Assembly: GCA_958421655.1 (NCBI GenBank)
Contig: CATZMG010000032.1
Location: 1 to 23,443, forward strand
From: an uncultured Collinsella sp.
GTDB taxonomy: Bacteria > Actinomycetota > Coriobacteriia > Coriobacteriales > Coriobacteriaceae
DNA length: 23,443 bases
Reading direction: 5' to 3'
The position numbers were made by a program, and so were the translations under genes. A model generated the notes under the pieces. That model was not told the DNA's origin. It ran no database searches and was given only the letters and a program-made list of their open reading frames with translations. Numbering within the stretch: position 1 is the stretch's first letter; each line of letters opens with the position of its first letter. Shown piece after piece: positions 1 to 7,545 of this stretch.

Positions 1-19
1 GGAACGTCCTCGGACATGC

Positions 20-60
20 AAAGAGGCTCCGCATCGCGCTTCGCGCTGCGGAGCCTCTTT
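20..60. terminator. Strong GC-rich hairpin, probable terminator of an upstream gene
   Basis: Positions 20-33 and 47-60 form a perfect 14-bp stem that starts with AAAGAGG and ends with CCTCTTT. The loop is itself partly self-complementary (GCG/CGC). The A-run on the left arm and T-run on the right arm would let it work in both directions, although the T-run is only three bases. The gene it would serve lies outside the window. Confidence 0.6.
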
Positions 61-182
61 GCGTCCTGCGGAATGTTCCGGAGAGAAACCCCCATCCCGC
101 CCCCGGATTCCCTGCGTTTACGGCCTTGAGGTCGGCGGGCGGAGAAGGACGTGGTTGATAGGGATACGTGTCCCCTTCGCTG

Positions 183-201
183 TTTCGCGCTTTGCGCGAA
201 A
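183..201. repeat. Short perfect hairpin in the leader upstream of the FMN riboswitch
   Basis: TTTCGCGC (183-190) and GCGCGAAA (194-201) are perfect inverted repeats around a three-base loop. No T-run follows, so it is not a convincing terminator. The rest of 61-270 shows no credible gene, and the short open frames there lack ribosome binding sites. Confidence 0.4.
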
Positions 202-278
202 GGCGCGTTACTTTGGGATGGGTGGGGAACGTGGTTGTTACGGCAACTGATCACCACCATAAATTACCCTTGGCATAC

Positions 279-306
279 TTGCGCGAAAACCTGCCCGTGC
301 TACACT
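279..306 (+). promoter_or_regulatory. Predicted promoter of the riboflavin transporter operon
   Basis: TTGCGC at 279-284 and TACACT at 301-306 are 16 bp apart, with an extended -10 TG at 298-299. Transcription would start near 313, right at the 5' strand of riboswitch stem P1, which is where a riboswitch promoter should place it. This is a motif match only. Confidence 0.5.
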
Positions 307-314
307 TGCAATTG

Positions 315-498
315 CTGTTTCAGGGCGGGGTGAAATTCCCCACTGGCGGTAAATCGGGCGGTGTCAAAGGGACGCCGTGGCGCAGGCGAGATGCCTGCGA
401 CCGAGCCGATGAGTCCGCGACCCGTGCGTGCGTTGGTTCGCATGCCGGCTGAACTGGTGAGATCCCAGTACCAACGGTTAGAGTCCGGATGAAAGAGG
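315..498 (+). promoter_or_regulatory. FMN riboswitch (RFN element)
   Basis: The conserved blocks of the FMN aptamer appear in order: AGGGCGGGGTGAAATTCCCC (322-341), a CTGGCGGT block (342-350), GAGTCCGCGA (about 411-420), CTGGTGAGATCCCAGTACC (about 454-472) and AGTCCGGATGAAAGA (482-496). Stem P1 forms between 315-321 and 491-497 with one mismatch. Its 3' strand contains GAGG, part of the ribosome binding region of the next gene at 510. I see no intrinsic terminator between the aptamer and the start codon, so control by hiding the ribosome binding site is more likely than attenuation. In known cases FMN binding turns expression off. Confidence 0.95.
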
Positions 499-509
499 CA
501 GGTGATCTT

Positions 510-1100
510 ATGTCTGAACAGTCGCAGCATATCCATTTTGAGAACACGAATAGGTGGAGCACCAAACAGCTCGTTACCATGGCGTTGATGTGCGCCTTGG
601 GAGCACTGTTTATGTATGTGCAGCTGCCCATCCTTCCCTCGGCGCCGTTTTTGACGTATGACCCGTCGCTGGTGCCGGCGATGGTGTGTGGATTTGCGTA
701 TGGCCCTGGTGCCGGCACCGCTGTTGCCGCTATGGCGATCGTTATCCATGCGCTCACCACGGGTGACTGGGTCGGCGCGCTTATGAACTTGGTTGCCACG
801 CTGGGCTATATTCTGCCTGCGGCTATCGTCTATCAGAAGATGCACACCTACAAGGGTGCCGTGATTGGCCTGGCGCTCGGCGTCATTGCCGCTACGGCGC
901 TGTCCATGGTCGCGAACCTGACCATCGGCGTTTGGTTCTGGTATGGCTCGGTCGATGTGATTCTGCCGCTCATGCTTCCCGCCGTCTTGCCGTTTAACCT
1001 CATCAAGACCGTGCTCAACTCGGTGTTGACGCTGGTGGTGTACAAGGCGGTCTCTAATCTCATCACGCCCAAGAAGGACCAGGTCAAAGGCCGCGCATGA
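510..1100 (+). CDS. ribU: Riboflavin ECF transporter substrate-binding (S) component RibU
   Basis: This 196-residue integral membrane protein would bind riboflavin and dock on the energising module encoded next. It has about six hydrophobic segments and the RibU-like stretch LPILPSAPFLTYDPSLVPA followed by GFAYGPGAG near the first third. The FMN riboswitch directly upstream gives independent support for a flavin substrate. I chose ATG 510 rather than the in-frame ATG 489, because 489 lies inside the riboswitch core (GGATGAAAG), while 510 has AGGTG five bases upstream and GAGG further up. The stop overlaps the next start (ATGA at 1097), so translation is coupled to the ATPase gene. Family-level assignment is sure; riboflavin rather than another flavin or vitamin precursor is inferred from the riboswitch. 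Confidence 0.9.
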   Translation: MSEQSQHIHFENTNRWSTKQLVTMALMCALGALFMYVQLPILPSAPFLTYDPSLVPAMVCGFAYGPGAGTAVAAMAIVIHALTTGDWVGALMNLVATLGYILPAAIVYQKMHTYKGAVIGLALGVIAATALSMVANLTIGVWFWYGSVDVILPLMLPAVLPFNLIKTVLNSVLTLVVYKAVSNLITPKKDQVKGRA

Positions 1101-3001
1101 TTGAGTGTCGGGGCGTTTCCTTTAGCTATGACGGTGCTGTACCGGCGCTCGATGGCATCGATCTGAACATCGAGGATGGCGAGTTTTTCTGCATCCTCGG
1201 CGGAAACGGGTCGGGCAAGTCTACGTTTGCCAAGCATTTGAACGCGCTGCTGCAGCCCGATGCGGGAACGGTGTGCGTCAACGGCATGGACGCGTCCGAT
1301 CCCGAGCTGGTCTACGATATCCGCTCGACTGCGGGCATGGTGTTCCAGAATCCCGACGACCAGCTTGTGGCGACGCTTGTCGAGGACGATGTTGCGTTTG
1401 GTCCCGAGAACTTAGGGGTCGAATCGGCCCAGATCGCGCAGCGCGTGCGCGAGGCGCTGAAGGCCGTGGGTCTGGTGGGCTTTGAGCGCCACGAGACCCA
1501 CGCTCTCTCGGGCGGACAAAAGCAGCGCGTGGCGCTTGCCGGCGTGCTCGCCATGGAGCCGCGTGTGCTCATTTTGGACGAGGCGTCCTCGATGCTCGAT
1601 CCGTGCGGGCGCAAGGGCCTTATGAAGGCCTGTCACGCGCTGCACGAACGCGGCATGACCATCGTGATGATTACGCACTTTATGGAAGAGGCCGCCGAGG
1701 CCGATCGTGTCGCGGTATTTCGGGCGGGGCACGTTGCCATGCTCGGTACGCCCGAGGAGATCTTGACGCGGGCGGACGAACTTGCACAGCTCAACTTGGA
1801 TATGCCGGAGTCGTGCCGTTTGGGCATGGCACTTCGTGAGAAGGGTATGCCCATTTGCGCGAAGGTGCGCGAGGCGGATATGGTCGCCGATATAGCGCAG
1901 GCTTATGCCGAGCGGAGTAGGACAGGAATCGCCGGGCGGCCTTTCGCATCCAATCCTCGTATTCCCGACAACGTCTCCTCTGCAATCGATGGCGCAGACG
2001 CGCTGGAGTCCGTCATCGAGATTTCGCACCTTTCGTACAGCTATTCGCTGAGCGCCCGCGAGCGTCGCCGTTGGCACAAGCACTCAGCCGCCGAGGGCAC
2101 ATCGAACAAGCAGGCCCTCTGGGGCAATGACCCTAGCAGTCCCTGGGCGTTGCGCAATGTATCGCTAACGGTGCGTCGCGGCGAGTTCCTGGGCCTTGCG
2201 GGCCATACCGGTTCGGGTAAGTCGACGCTGGTTCAGCATCTCAACGGTCTGATTCGTCCCCAGGAGGGTTCCGTTTACGCATTGGGGCTCGACCTGGCAA
2301 ACAAGAAAGATGCCGCCGCGGTTAAGGCCAAGGTCGGCGTGGTGTTTCAGTATCCCGAGCGCCAGTTATTTGCCGAGACCGTGGCGCAGGACGTGGCGTT
2401 TGGCCCGCGCAACCTTGGTCTGCCGCAAGACGAGGTTGCGCGCCGTGTCGCATCATCGCTTACGCGCGTGGGCCTCGACCTTGTCGCGATAGGCGATAAG
2501 AGCCCCTTTGAGCTTTCGGGCGGCCAGCAGCGCCGCGTGGCGTTTGCCGGCGTGCTTGCTATGGAGCCCGAGGTCCTAGTACTCGATGAGCCCATGGCGG
2601 GGCTCGATCCGGCTGCGCGCAGGGATTTCCTTGAGCTTATCGATCGACTTCACCGCGATGGCCTGACCGTTGTCATGGTTTCGCATAGTATGGATGACCT
2701 GGCCAATTGCTGCGACCGTATTGTCGTGATGAACGAGGGCGCGGTGTTTGCCGAGGGCACGCCCGCTCAGGTTTTTGCGCATGCCGATGAGCTTAAATCA
2801 ATCGGCTTGGGCGTTCCCGCCGCCCAGCGTATGGCGCTGGCGCTTACGGAGGCGGGCGTGCCGCTGCGCTTTGACGGCCTCTATACGGTTGAGTCGCTGA
2901 CAGACGAGTTGGTGGACCTGCTAATCGGTTGCTCGGGCGGTCCTTCTAACGTCGCGGACATTGCTAAATCCAAGACGGTCGCGCGAGAGGAGGGCTGCTG
3001 A
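1097..3001 (+). CDS. Fused ECF transporter ATPase with two ABC domains (EcfA-EcfA')
   Basis: A 634-residue cytoplasmic protein with two complete ABC ATPase domains that would power vitamin uptake. Domain 1 spans about residues 1-235: Walker A GGNGSGKS at 35-42, Q-loop VFQNP near 82-86, LSGGQ at 137-141, Walker B LILDE near 158-162 and switch His194. Domain 2 spans about 305-600: Walker A GHTGSGKS at 369-376, FQYP at 417-420, LSGGQ at 473-477, Walker B LVLDEP near 494-499 and His530. In most bacteria EcfA1 and EcfA2 are separate proteins of about 280 residues; here they are fused by a roughly 70-residue linker. Domain 2 also carries a charged insertion of about 30 residues (319-349) between its first strands. 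The gene overlaps ribU by four bases and ecfT by one base, indicating a coupled operon. Confidence 0.93.
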   Translation: MIECRGVSFSYDGAVPALDGIDLNIEDGEFFCILGGNGSGKSTFAKHLNALLQPDAGTVCVNGMDASDPELVYDIRSTAGMVFQNPDDQLVATLVEDDVAFGPENLGVESAQIAQRVREALKAVGLVGFERHETHALSGGQKQRVALAGVLAMEPRVLILDEASSMLDPCGRKGLMKACHALHERGMTIVMITHFMEEAAEADRVAVFRAGHVAMLGTPEEILTRADELAQLNLDMPESCRLGMALREKGMPICAKVREADMVADIAQAYAERSRTGIAGRPFASNPRIPDNVSSAIDGADALESVIEISHLSYSYSLSARERRRWHKHSAAEGTSNKQALWGNDPSSPWALRNVSLTVRRGEFLGLAGHTGSGKSTLVQHLNGLIRPQEGSVYALGLDLANKKDAAAVKAKVGVVFQYPERQLFAETVAQDVAFGPRNLGLPQDEVARRVASSLTRVGLDLVAIGDKSPFELSGGQQRRVAFAGVLAMEPEVLVLDEPMAGLDPAARRDFLELIDRLHRDGLTVVMVSHSMDDLANCCDRIVVMNEGAVFAEGTPAQVFAHADELKSIGLGVPAAQRMALALTEAGVPLRFDGLYTVESLTDELVDLLIGCSGGPSNVADIAKSKTVAREEGC

Positions 3002-3801
3002 TGGAGGCGTTTTCGTTTGGCAGTTACTATCCCGGCGATAGTGCAATCCACCGCTTGGACCCGCGAACCAAGTTGCTCTTGGGCTTTGTGTTTCTGATCA
3101 CGACGCTCACGGTCAGTGGCTTCCGCGGACTGGCCCCGGTCGCAATTTTCGTTGTGCTGATCTATGCCGTGTCTCGGGTGCCGTTGCGCCGGGTCCTATC
3201 ATCGATGGCGCCGCTGCTGGCAATCGTCGTCGTGGTCGCGGTGCTCAACTTGTTTACCGATCAGAGTGGGCGCATTCTGTGGCAGCTCGGCTTTTTGCAG
3301 ATAAGCGAGGGCTCACTGCGTTCTGCGGCGTTTATGGCGTGCCGCCTGACCCTGATGATGGCCGGCATGAGCGCCATTACGCTCACCACCCCCACGCTCG
3401 ACCTCACCGCGGGCTTTGAGCGTCTGCTCGCACCGTTTGCGCGCGTGGGGCTTCCGGCGCATGAGCTCGGCATGATCATGGGTATCGCGTTGCGCTTTAT
3501 GCCGCAGTTCGCTACCGAGATGAAGCAGACGGCCGATGCGCAGGCGAGCCGCGGTGCGCGCGTGACGGGAGGCCCGCTCGGCGGCGTGCGTATGCTCGGC
3601 AGTGTGGCCATTCCGCTGTTCACGGGCGTGTTCCGTCATGCCGAAACGCTTTCGGCCGCCATGGATGCGCGTTGCTATCACGGCGAACAGGGACGCACGC
3701 GTCTGCATGCACTTACGTTTGGCCGCGGCGATGCATTGGCGGCGGTGGTGACGGCGTTGCTGCTCATCTGCGTCATCGTCATCAACCTTCAACTTGTTTA
3801 G
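3001..3801 (+). CDS. ecfT: ECF transporter transmembrane component EcfT
   Basis: This 266-residue membrane protein is the scaffold that links the S component to the ATPase. It has several hydrophobic segments (about 25-60, 72-86, 113-130 and 240-265). The cytoplasmic coupling region carries the two short Ala-Arg-Gly-type motifs typical of EcfT: ASRGA at 182-186 and DARCY at 222-226, the second with Cys in place of the more usual Gly. The N-terminal SFGSYYPGDSAIHRLDPRTK is also typical of the family. The start overlaps the stop of the ATPase (TGATG). Its place directly behind ribU and the ATPase makes this a self-contained transporter operon; whether other S components in the genome share the module cannot be seen here. 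Confidence 0.92.
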   Translation: MEAFSFGSYYPGDSAIHRLDPRTKLLLGFVFLITTLTVSGFRGLAPVAIFVVLIYAVSRVPLRRVLSSMAPLLAIVVVVAVLNLFTDQSGRILWQLGFLQISEGSLRSAAFMACRLTLMMAGMSAITLTTPTLDLTAGFERLLAPFARVGLPAHELGMIMGIALRFMPQFATEMKQTADAQASRGARVTGGPLGGVRMLGSVAIPLFTGVFRHAETLSAAMDARCYHGEQGRTRLHALTFGRGDALAAVVTALLLICVIVINLQLV

Positions 3802-3831
3802 GCGCGATTCGAGCGCAGGAAAGGGGTCCCT

Positions 3832-4278
3832 ATGACCGACAACGACCGCACAGCTCAGCTTGAGCGCGCCTGTTCGTATCTCAGGCGCATTCCGGCGTGG
3901 TATCTGGCCACGACCGATGCAAGCGACGGGCATCAGCCTCGCGTGAGGCCGTTTTCGTTTGCCATGGTCGATGACGGTAAGCTGTGGTTTTGCACATCGC
4001 GCGACAAGGATGTGTGGGCGGAGCTGAGTGCGAATCCCAAGTTTGAGCTCTCGGGCTGGAAGCCGGGGGAATGTTGGATCGTATTGACCGGCGAAGCCGC
4101 ACTTGAGGACGACGCAGTTGCGAGCGACAAGGTGCGTCAAGCGGGTTTTAAGCACATGGTGGGCATTGGCGAGGAACACGAGAGTGCCAACGACGGCCGC
4201 CTTGCTTTCTTTTCGGTCCGCAATATTGTCGCGCGCTTCTGTGATATCGACGGCAGCGAGGAGCGCCTGGAGCTCTAG
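3832..4278 (+). CDS. Pyridoxamine 5'-phosphate oxidase-fold family protein, first tandem copy
   Basis: A 148-residue soluble protein of the split-barrel, flavin-binding type fold. Recognisable family features are IPAWYLATTDASDG, QPRVRPFSFAMVDDGKLWF and KDVWAELSANPKFEL, which form the barrel strands around the usual FMN site. It is clearly paralogous to the next gene and about 12 residues longer. Start ATG 3832 has AGGAAAGGGG upstream. It lies 30 bp after ecfT with no terminator between, so it may be read from the FMN-riboswitch promoter, which would fit a flavin-binding protein. The substrate is unknown: members of this fold include PNP oxidases, F420- or FMN-dependent reductases and NimA-like nitroreductases. 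I would not call it true PdxH. Confidence 0.8.
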   Translation: MTDNDRTAQLERACSYLRRIPAWYLATTDASDGHQPRVRPFSFAMVDDGKLWFCTSRDKDVWAELSANPKFELSGWKPGECWIVLTGEAALEDDAVASDKVRQAGFKHMVGIGEEHESANDGRLAFFSVRNIVARFCDIDGSEERLEL

Positions 4279-4322
4279 CTCGCACAAACCAGGTTCCCAA
4301 ACTAGCTAGTACAGGAGGACAC

Positions 4323-4733
4323 ATGGACGGATTGAATACGGTGTTGGAGTATCTGACGTCGGTGCCGGCATGGTATTTGGCGACGAGCGTTGACGGACAG
4401 CCTCATGTGCGTCCGTTTTCGTTTGCGCAGATCCAGGATGGCAAGCTGTGGTTTGTAACAGCGCGCACCAAAGATGTGTGGCAAGAGCTGCTGCAAAACC
4501 AGCGCTTTGAGGCCACGAGTTGGTGGCCGGGCCATGGCTGGCTCATCTTGCGCGGGCGTGCCGGCTTGGATGACCGGGCTTCGAGCGAAATGCGCGAAGC
4601 CGGGTGGAAGCATCTAGAGCACCTGGGCGAGCACTATGAGGGGCCTAACGACCCCACGCTCGTCTTCTTTAGCGTCGAGGATCCCGAGGCTTTTATCTGC
4701 AATCACGACGAATGGGTGCCGGTCGAGCTCTAG
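4323..4733 (+). CDS. Pyridoxamine 5'-phosphate oxidase-fold family protein, second tandem copy
   Basis: A 136-residue paralogue of the preceding gene. The shared core runs VPAWYLATSVDGQPHVRPF, SFAQIQDGKLWFVTARTKD, VWQELLQNQRFE, then GH-W-I-L-G and FFSVEDPEA near the end. The two diverge most in the C-terminal third. The start at 4323 has a strong ribosome binding site, AGGAGGA, seven bases upstream. It is followed by a long hairpin at 4771-4824. The family binds FMN in many characterised cases; substrate and physiological role are not evident. The close pairing suggests a heterodimer or a duplication with divergence, which is inference. Confidence 0.8.
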   Translation: MDGLNTVLEYLTSVPAWYLATSVDGQPHVRPFSFAQIQDGKLWFVTARTKDVWQELLQNQRFEATSWWPGHGWLILRGRAGLDDRASSEMREAGWKHLEHLGEHYEGPNDPTLVFFSVEDPEAFICNHDEWVPVEL

Positions 4734-4770
4734 CCGGCTGGCTCATCCTAACAACTTGGTTTTCGCATGG

Positions 4771-4824
4771 GCGGGCCCCGTATTGCCCGGTGCCGTTAGG
4801 AGCGCCGGTCAATACGGGGCCCGC
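4771..4824 (+). terminator. Long inverted repeat closing the riboflavin transporter operon
   Basis: A perfect 15-bp stem pairs 4771-4785 (starts GCGGGCCCC) with 4810-4824. An inner stem CCGGTGC/GCGCCGG extends it with a single G-U pair. The downstream sequence is only moderately T-rich (CCATTTGTC), so termination strength is uncertain, but position and stability fit an operon end. Confidence 0.6.
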
Positions 4825-4867
4825 TCCATTTGTCAATTCCTTCAAGCGAATGTGTCGGGAATGTTTC

Positions 4868-4885
4868 AATGCATGAATATGCAAG
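4868..4885. promoter_or_regulatory. ARG-box-like inverted repeat (candidate ArgR operator 1)
   Basis: TGCAT (4870-4874), a four-base spacer GAAT, then ATGCA (4879-4883). Five-base half sites separated by four bases match the architecture of known ArgR/AhrC boxes, with TGCAT taking the place of the enterobacterial TGAAT. It lies 105 bp upstream of argC, where an arginine operator is expected. Confidence 0.6.
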
Positions 4886-4950
4886 CCATTTACGTGTTCA
4901 TGCATCTTTTGGTGCTAAAGTTTCAACCCACTTCATAACGACCACTGCGA

Positions 4951-4968
4951 AATGCGCATCGGTGCATA
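4951..4968. promoter_or_regulatory. ARG-box-like inverted repeat (candidate ArgR operator 2)
   Basis: ATGCGC (4952-4957), spacer ATCG, GTGCAT (4962-4967): the same half-site and spacer layout as the box at 4868, with one mismatch between arms. It sits inside a wider inverted repeat, CTGCGA (4945-4950) and TCGCAG (4971-4976), immediately before the argC ribosome binding site. It could act as a DNA operator, an RNA hairpin, or both. Confidence 0.5.
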
Positions 4969-4990
4969 AATCGCAGACAAGGAGTCTGAT

Positions 4991-6061
4991 ATGTCATTGA
5001 AGGTTGGAATCGTCGGCGCGGCTGGATATGCCGGAGCCGAGCTCATTCGCCTCGTGCTCGGCCATCCCGAGTTTGAACTTGTTGCCATTACGTCCAACGC
5101 CGATGCCGGCCAGCCGCTGTCCGCGGTGTATCCGAGCTTTGCTGGCGTGAGCGATCTGGTTTTCACCACGCATGACGCCCCCGAGCTTAAGAGCTGCGAT
5201 GCGGTTTTTCTTGCCGTGCCGCACACGGCTGCCATGGCACAGGTGCCCGCGCTGCTTGCATCGGGCGTCTCCTGCTTTGATCTTTCGGCCGACTACCGCC
5301 TGAACGACGCGTCCGTCTTTGAGACGTGGTATGCCGCCGAGCATACGAGCCCCGAGCTGCTCAAGACCCGTGCCTTTGGCCTGCCCGAGCTATTCTGCCG
5401 GGACTTGGAGACCGCCGCATCCGACCATGCCGACGGCAAACCCGTGCTGGTCGCCTGCGCCGGCTGCTATCCCACCGCAACGAGTCTTGCTGCTGCTCCT
5501 GCCGTGCGCGCCGGTTGGGTTGCCCAGAGTGGCCCCGTGATCGTTGACGCTATCAGCGGTGTAACGGGTGCCGGCAAGTCCTGCAACGCTCGTACACATT
5601 TTTGCAGCGCGGACGAGAACCTGGAAGCCTATGGCGTGGGTAAACATCGCCACACGCCCGAGATTGAGCAAATCCTTGGCCTGACCGATCGCGTCGTCTT
5701 TACCCCGCACCTGGCACCGCTCAAGCGTGGTCTGCTCTCCACGGTGACGCTGCCGCTCACGCCGCAGGCCATCGACTCCCTGGCTCTTGAGGATGTCGTC
5801 GACTATTACAAGCAGTTCTACGCTGGACGCACCTTTGTGCGCGTGCTCGATGCCGGCCAGCAGCCCAAGACGGCTTCGGTCGTCGGCACCAACGCCGCCC
5901 AGATTGGCCTCGCGCTCAACAAGCGCGCGGGCGTGCTGGTGGCGACGGGCGCCATCGACAATCTGTGCAAGGGCGCTGCGGGCCAAGCGGTCCAGTGTGC
6001 CAATATCGTCTTTGGCTTTGACGAGCGACGAGGCTTGCCCACAGTGGCGTGCCCGGTGTAG
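4991..6061 (+). CDS. argC: N-acetyl-gamma-glutamyl-phosphate reductase ArgC
   Basis: This 356-residue cytoplasmic enzyme reduces N-acetylglutamyl phosphate to the semialdehyde with NADPH, the third step of ornithine synthesis. The N-terminal Rossmann motif GIVGAAGYAGAE lies at residues 6-17 and the catalytic Cys159 in VACAGCYPTATSLA. Length is normal for the long-form ArgC family (about 340-350). The start at 4991 has AAGGAG 7 bases upstream. It is first in an argC-J-B-D operon and is preceded by two ARG-box-like sites, so arginine-dependent repression is likely. A 134-bp gap to argJ contains a small hairpin (6098-6113). Confidence 0.96.
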   Translation: MSLKVGIVGAAGYAGAELIRLVLGHPEFELVAITSNADAGQPLSAVYPSFAGVSDLVFTTHDAPELKSCDAVFLAVPHTAAMAQVPALLASGVSCFDLSADYRLNDASVFETWYAAEHTSPELLKTRAFGLPELFCRDLETAASDHADGKPVLVACAGCYPTATSLAAAPAVRAGWVAQSGPVIVDAISGVTGAGKSCNARTHFCSADENLEAYGVGKHRHTPEIEQILGLTDRVVFTPHLAPLKRGLLSTVTLPLTPQAIDSLALEDVVDYYKQFYAGRTFVRVLDAGQQPKTASVVGTNAAQIGLALNKRAGVLVATGAIDNLCKGAAGQAVQCANIVFGFDERRGLPTVACPV

Positions 6062-6097
6062 CACATTCGATTGTTAACGATTTGGTAGTCGGGCATC

Positions 6098-6113
6098 GAG
6101 TGGGGCGCCACTC
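6098..6113 (+). other. Small hairpin in the argC-argJ intergenic region
   Basis: GAGTGG (6098-6103) and CCACTC (6108-6113) form a 6-bp stem with loop GGCG. No T-run follows. It may be a weak attenuator, an RNA processing site or chance. No separate promoter for argJ is convincing in the 134-bp gap. Confidence 0.3.
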
Positions 6114-6195
6114 TTAAGCTGGTCTCATGATCACGACTGGCATGGCGCACCAACCGATGTCCGTTTTTTGTTTGACATAAGGAGTCATAAAGACG

Positions 6196-7464
6196 ATGAA
6201 TACCGAGCTGTTTGATATCAAGATTCGCGCCGTCGAGGGTGGCGTTACGGCTGCGGCTGGTTTTAAGGCTGCAGGCATCCATGCGGGATTCCGGAAGAAT
6301 CCCGAGCGCTTGGACTATGCGCTCGTCGTGCCCGATAAACCCTGTCCCGGTGCCGGCGTGTTTACTACCAATCGCTTTTGCGCGGCGCCCGTGCAAGTGA
6401 GCCGTGCCAACCTGGGCGGTGCCGACAAGGGTTACGGTATCATCGCCGGCGTTTCGGTCAACTCTGGCAATGCCAACGCCGCCACGGGTGAGACCGGCCT
6501 TGCATGCGCGCGCGAGACGTGCAGCATCGCATCGCAGGTCATCGGCTGCGAGCCCCGGCAGATTCTGGTTGCCTCCACGGGCGTGATTGGCCAGATTCTG
6601 CCGATCGACACGTTTGAGACCGCCATTCCTGCTGCCTACGAGGCGCTCTCCGCCCACGGTGGCGCCGATGCCGCTCGCGCCATCATGACGACTGACACGC
6701 ACTCCAAGGAGTACGCCGTGTCCTATGTCAGCGAGGCTGCGGGTCATGCGGGCAATGTCTATACGGTAGGCGGAATGTGCAAGGGCTCGGGCATGATCAT
6801 GCCCAATATGGCCACCATGATCGCGGTCATTACTACCGATGCCCCCGTCGAGCCTGCGGCACTTCATGCCCTGCTGCTCTCGACCGTCAAGCAGACCTTT
6901 AACAAGGTAACGGTCGATTCCGACACCTCGACCAACGACACCTGCATCATGCTTGCCTCCGGCGCCGCTGCCGCAGATGCCGAGCCTATCGTCGAGGGCT
7001 CCGATGCCTTCGACGAGTTGGCATTTGCCGTGCACGAGGTGTGCGAGAGCCTGGCGCGCAATATCGCCGCCGATGGCGAGGGCGCATCCAAGCTTGTTAC
7101 GGTCAACGTTACCGGCGCCGTGAACGACGAGGAGGCCGATATCGTCGCTCGCGCCGTTGCCAACTCGCCGCTCGTTAAGACCTGCATCGCCGGCCACGAC
7201 TGCAACTGGGGCCGCGTCGCCATGGCACTCGGCAAGTGCGGCGTGAAGTTTAATCAGGAAGACGTTTCCATCGACATGATGGGCATGCCTGTCTGTCGCG
7301 ATGGTCTGACTGTTCCCTTTGACGAGGACGAGGCTCTACGACGTTTCGAGGCGCCCGAGATCGTGATCTCGGCCGACTTGGGCGCAGGCGACGCGGCAAC
7401 GACCGTGTGGACCTGCGACCTCACGCATGAGTACATCTCCATCAACGGCGACTACCGTTCCTAG
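6196..7464 (+). CDS. argJ: Bifunctional ornithine acetyltransferase / N-acetylglutamate synthase ArgJ
   Basis: A 422-residue enzyme that moves the acetyl group from N-acetylornithine to glutamate, recycling it and releasing L-ornithine. The family self-cleaves before a Thr nucleophile; here the site is MIMPNMATM, giving Ala206-Thr207 and two chains of about 206 and 216 residues. Other family features visible are STGVIGQ (127-133) and CNWGR in the C-terminal half. Start ATG 6196 has AAGGAG 11 bases upstream. With ArgJ present, no separate ArgE or ArgA is needed for the cycle if the enzyme is bifunctional; whether it also uses acetyl-CoA cannot be read from sequence. Confidence 0.96.
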   Translation: MNTELFDIKIRAVEGGVTAAAGFKAAGIHAGFRKNPERLDYALVVPDKPCPGAGVFTTNRFCAAPVQVSRANLGGADKGYGIIAGVSVNSGNANAATGETGLACARETCSIASQVIGCEPRQILVASTGVIGQILPIDTFETAIPAAYEALSAHGGADAARAIMTTDTHSKEYAVSYVSEAAGHAGNVYTVGGMCKGSGMIMPNMATMIAVITTDAPVEPAALHALLLSTVKQTFNKVTVDSDTSTNDTCIMLASGAAAADAEPIVEGSDAFDELAFAVHEVCESLARNIAADGEGASKLVTVNVTGAVNDEEADIVARAVANSPLVKTCIAGHDCNWGRVAMALGKCGVKFNQEDVSIDMMGMPVCRDGLTVPFDEDEALRRFEAPEIVISADLGAGDAATTVWTCDLTHEYISINGDYRS

Positions 7465-7545
7465 ATTCCGGGCACGCTGCGCATCTTGCCGCGATTGCGG
7501 ACAGCGGAGCGCGGCGCGATAACGATACGAAAGACGAGGCAGATT

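Noticed and set aside
489..509. Upstream in-frame ATG for ribU
   Set aside because: It lies inside the conserved GGATGAAAG block of the FMN riboswitch and has no ribosome binding site; ATG 510 does.
6072..6088. 17-base near match (one mismatch) between the argC-argJ gap and 10023-10039
   Set aside because: One such pair is expected about by chance in a window of this size, and the flanks do not match.
7486..7545. Longer argB start
   Set aside because: No ribosome binding site, no similarity to the family N-terminus, and a good GAGG lies before ATG 7546.
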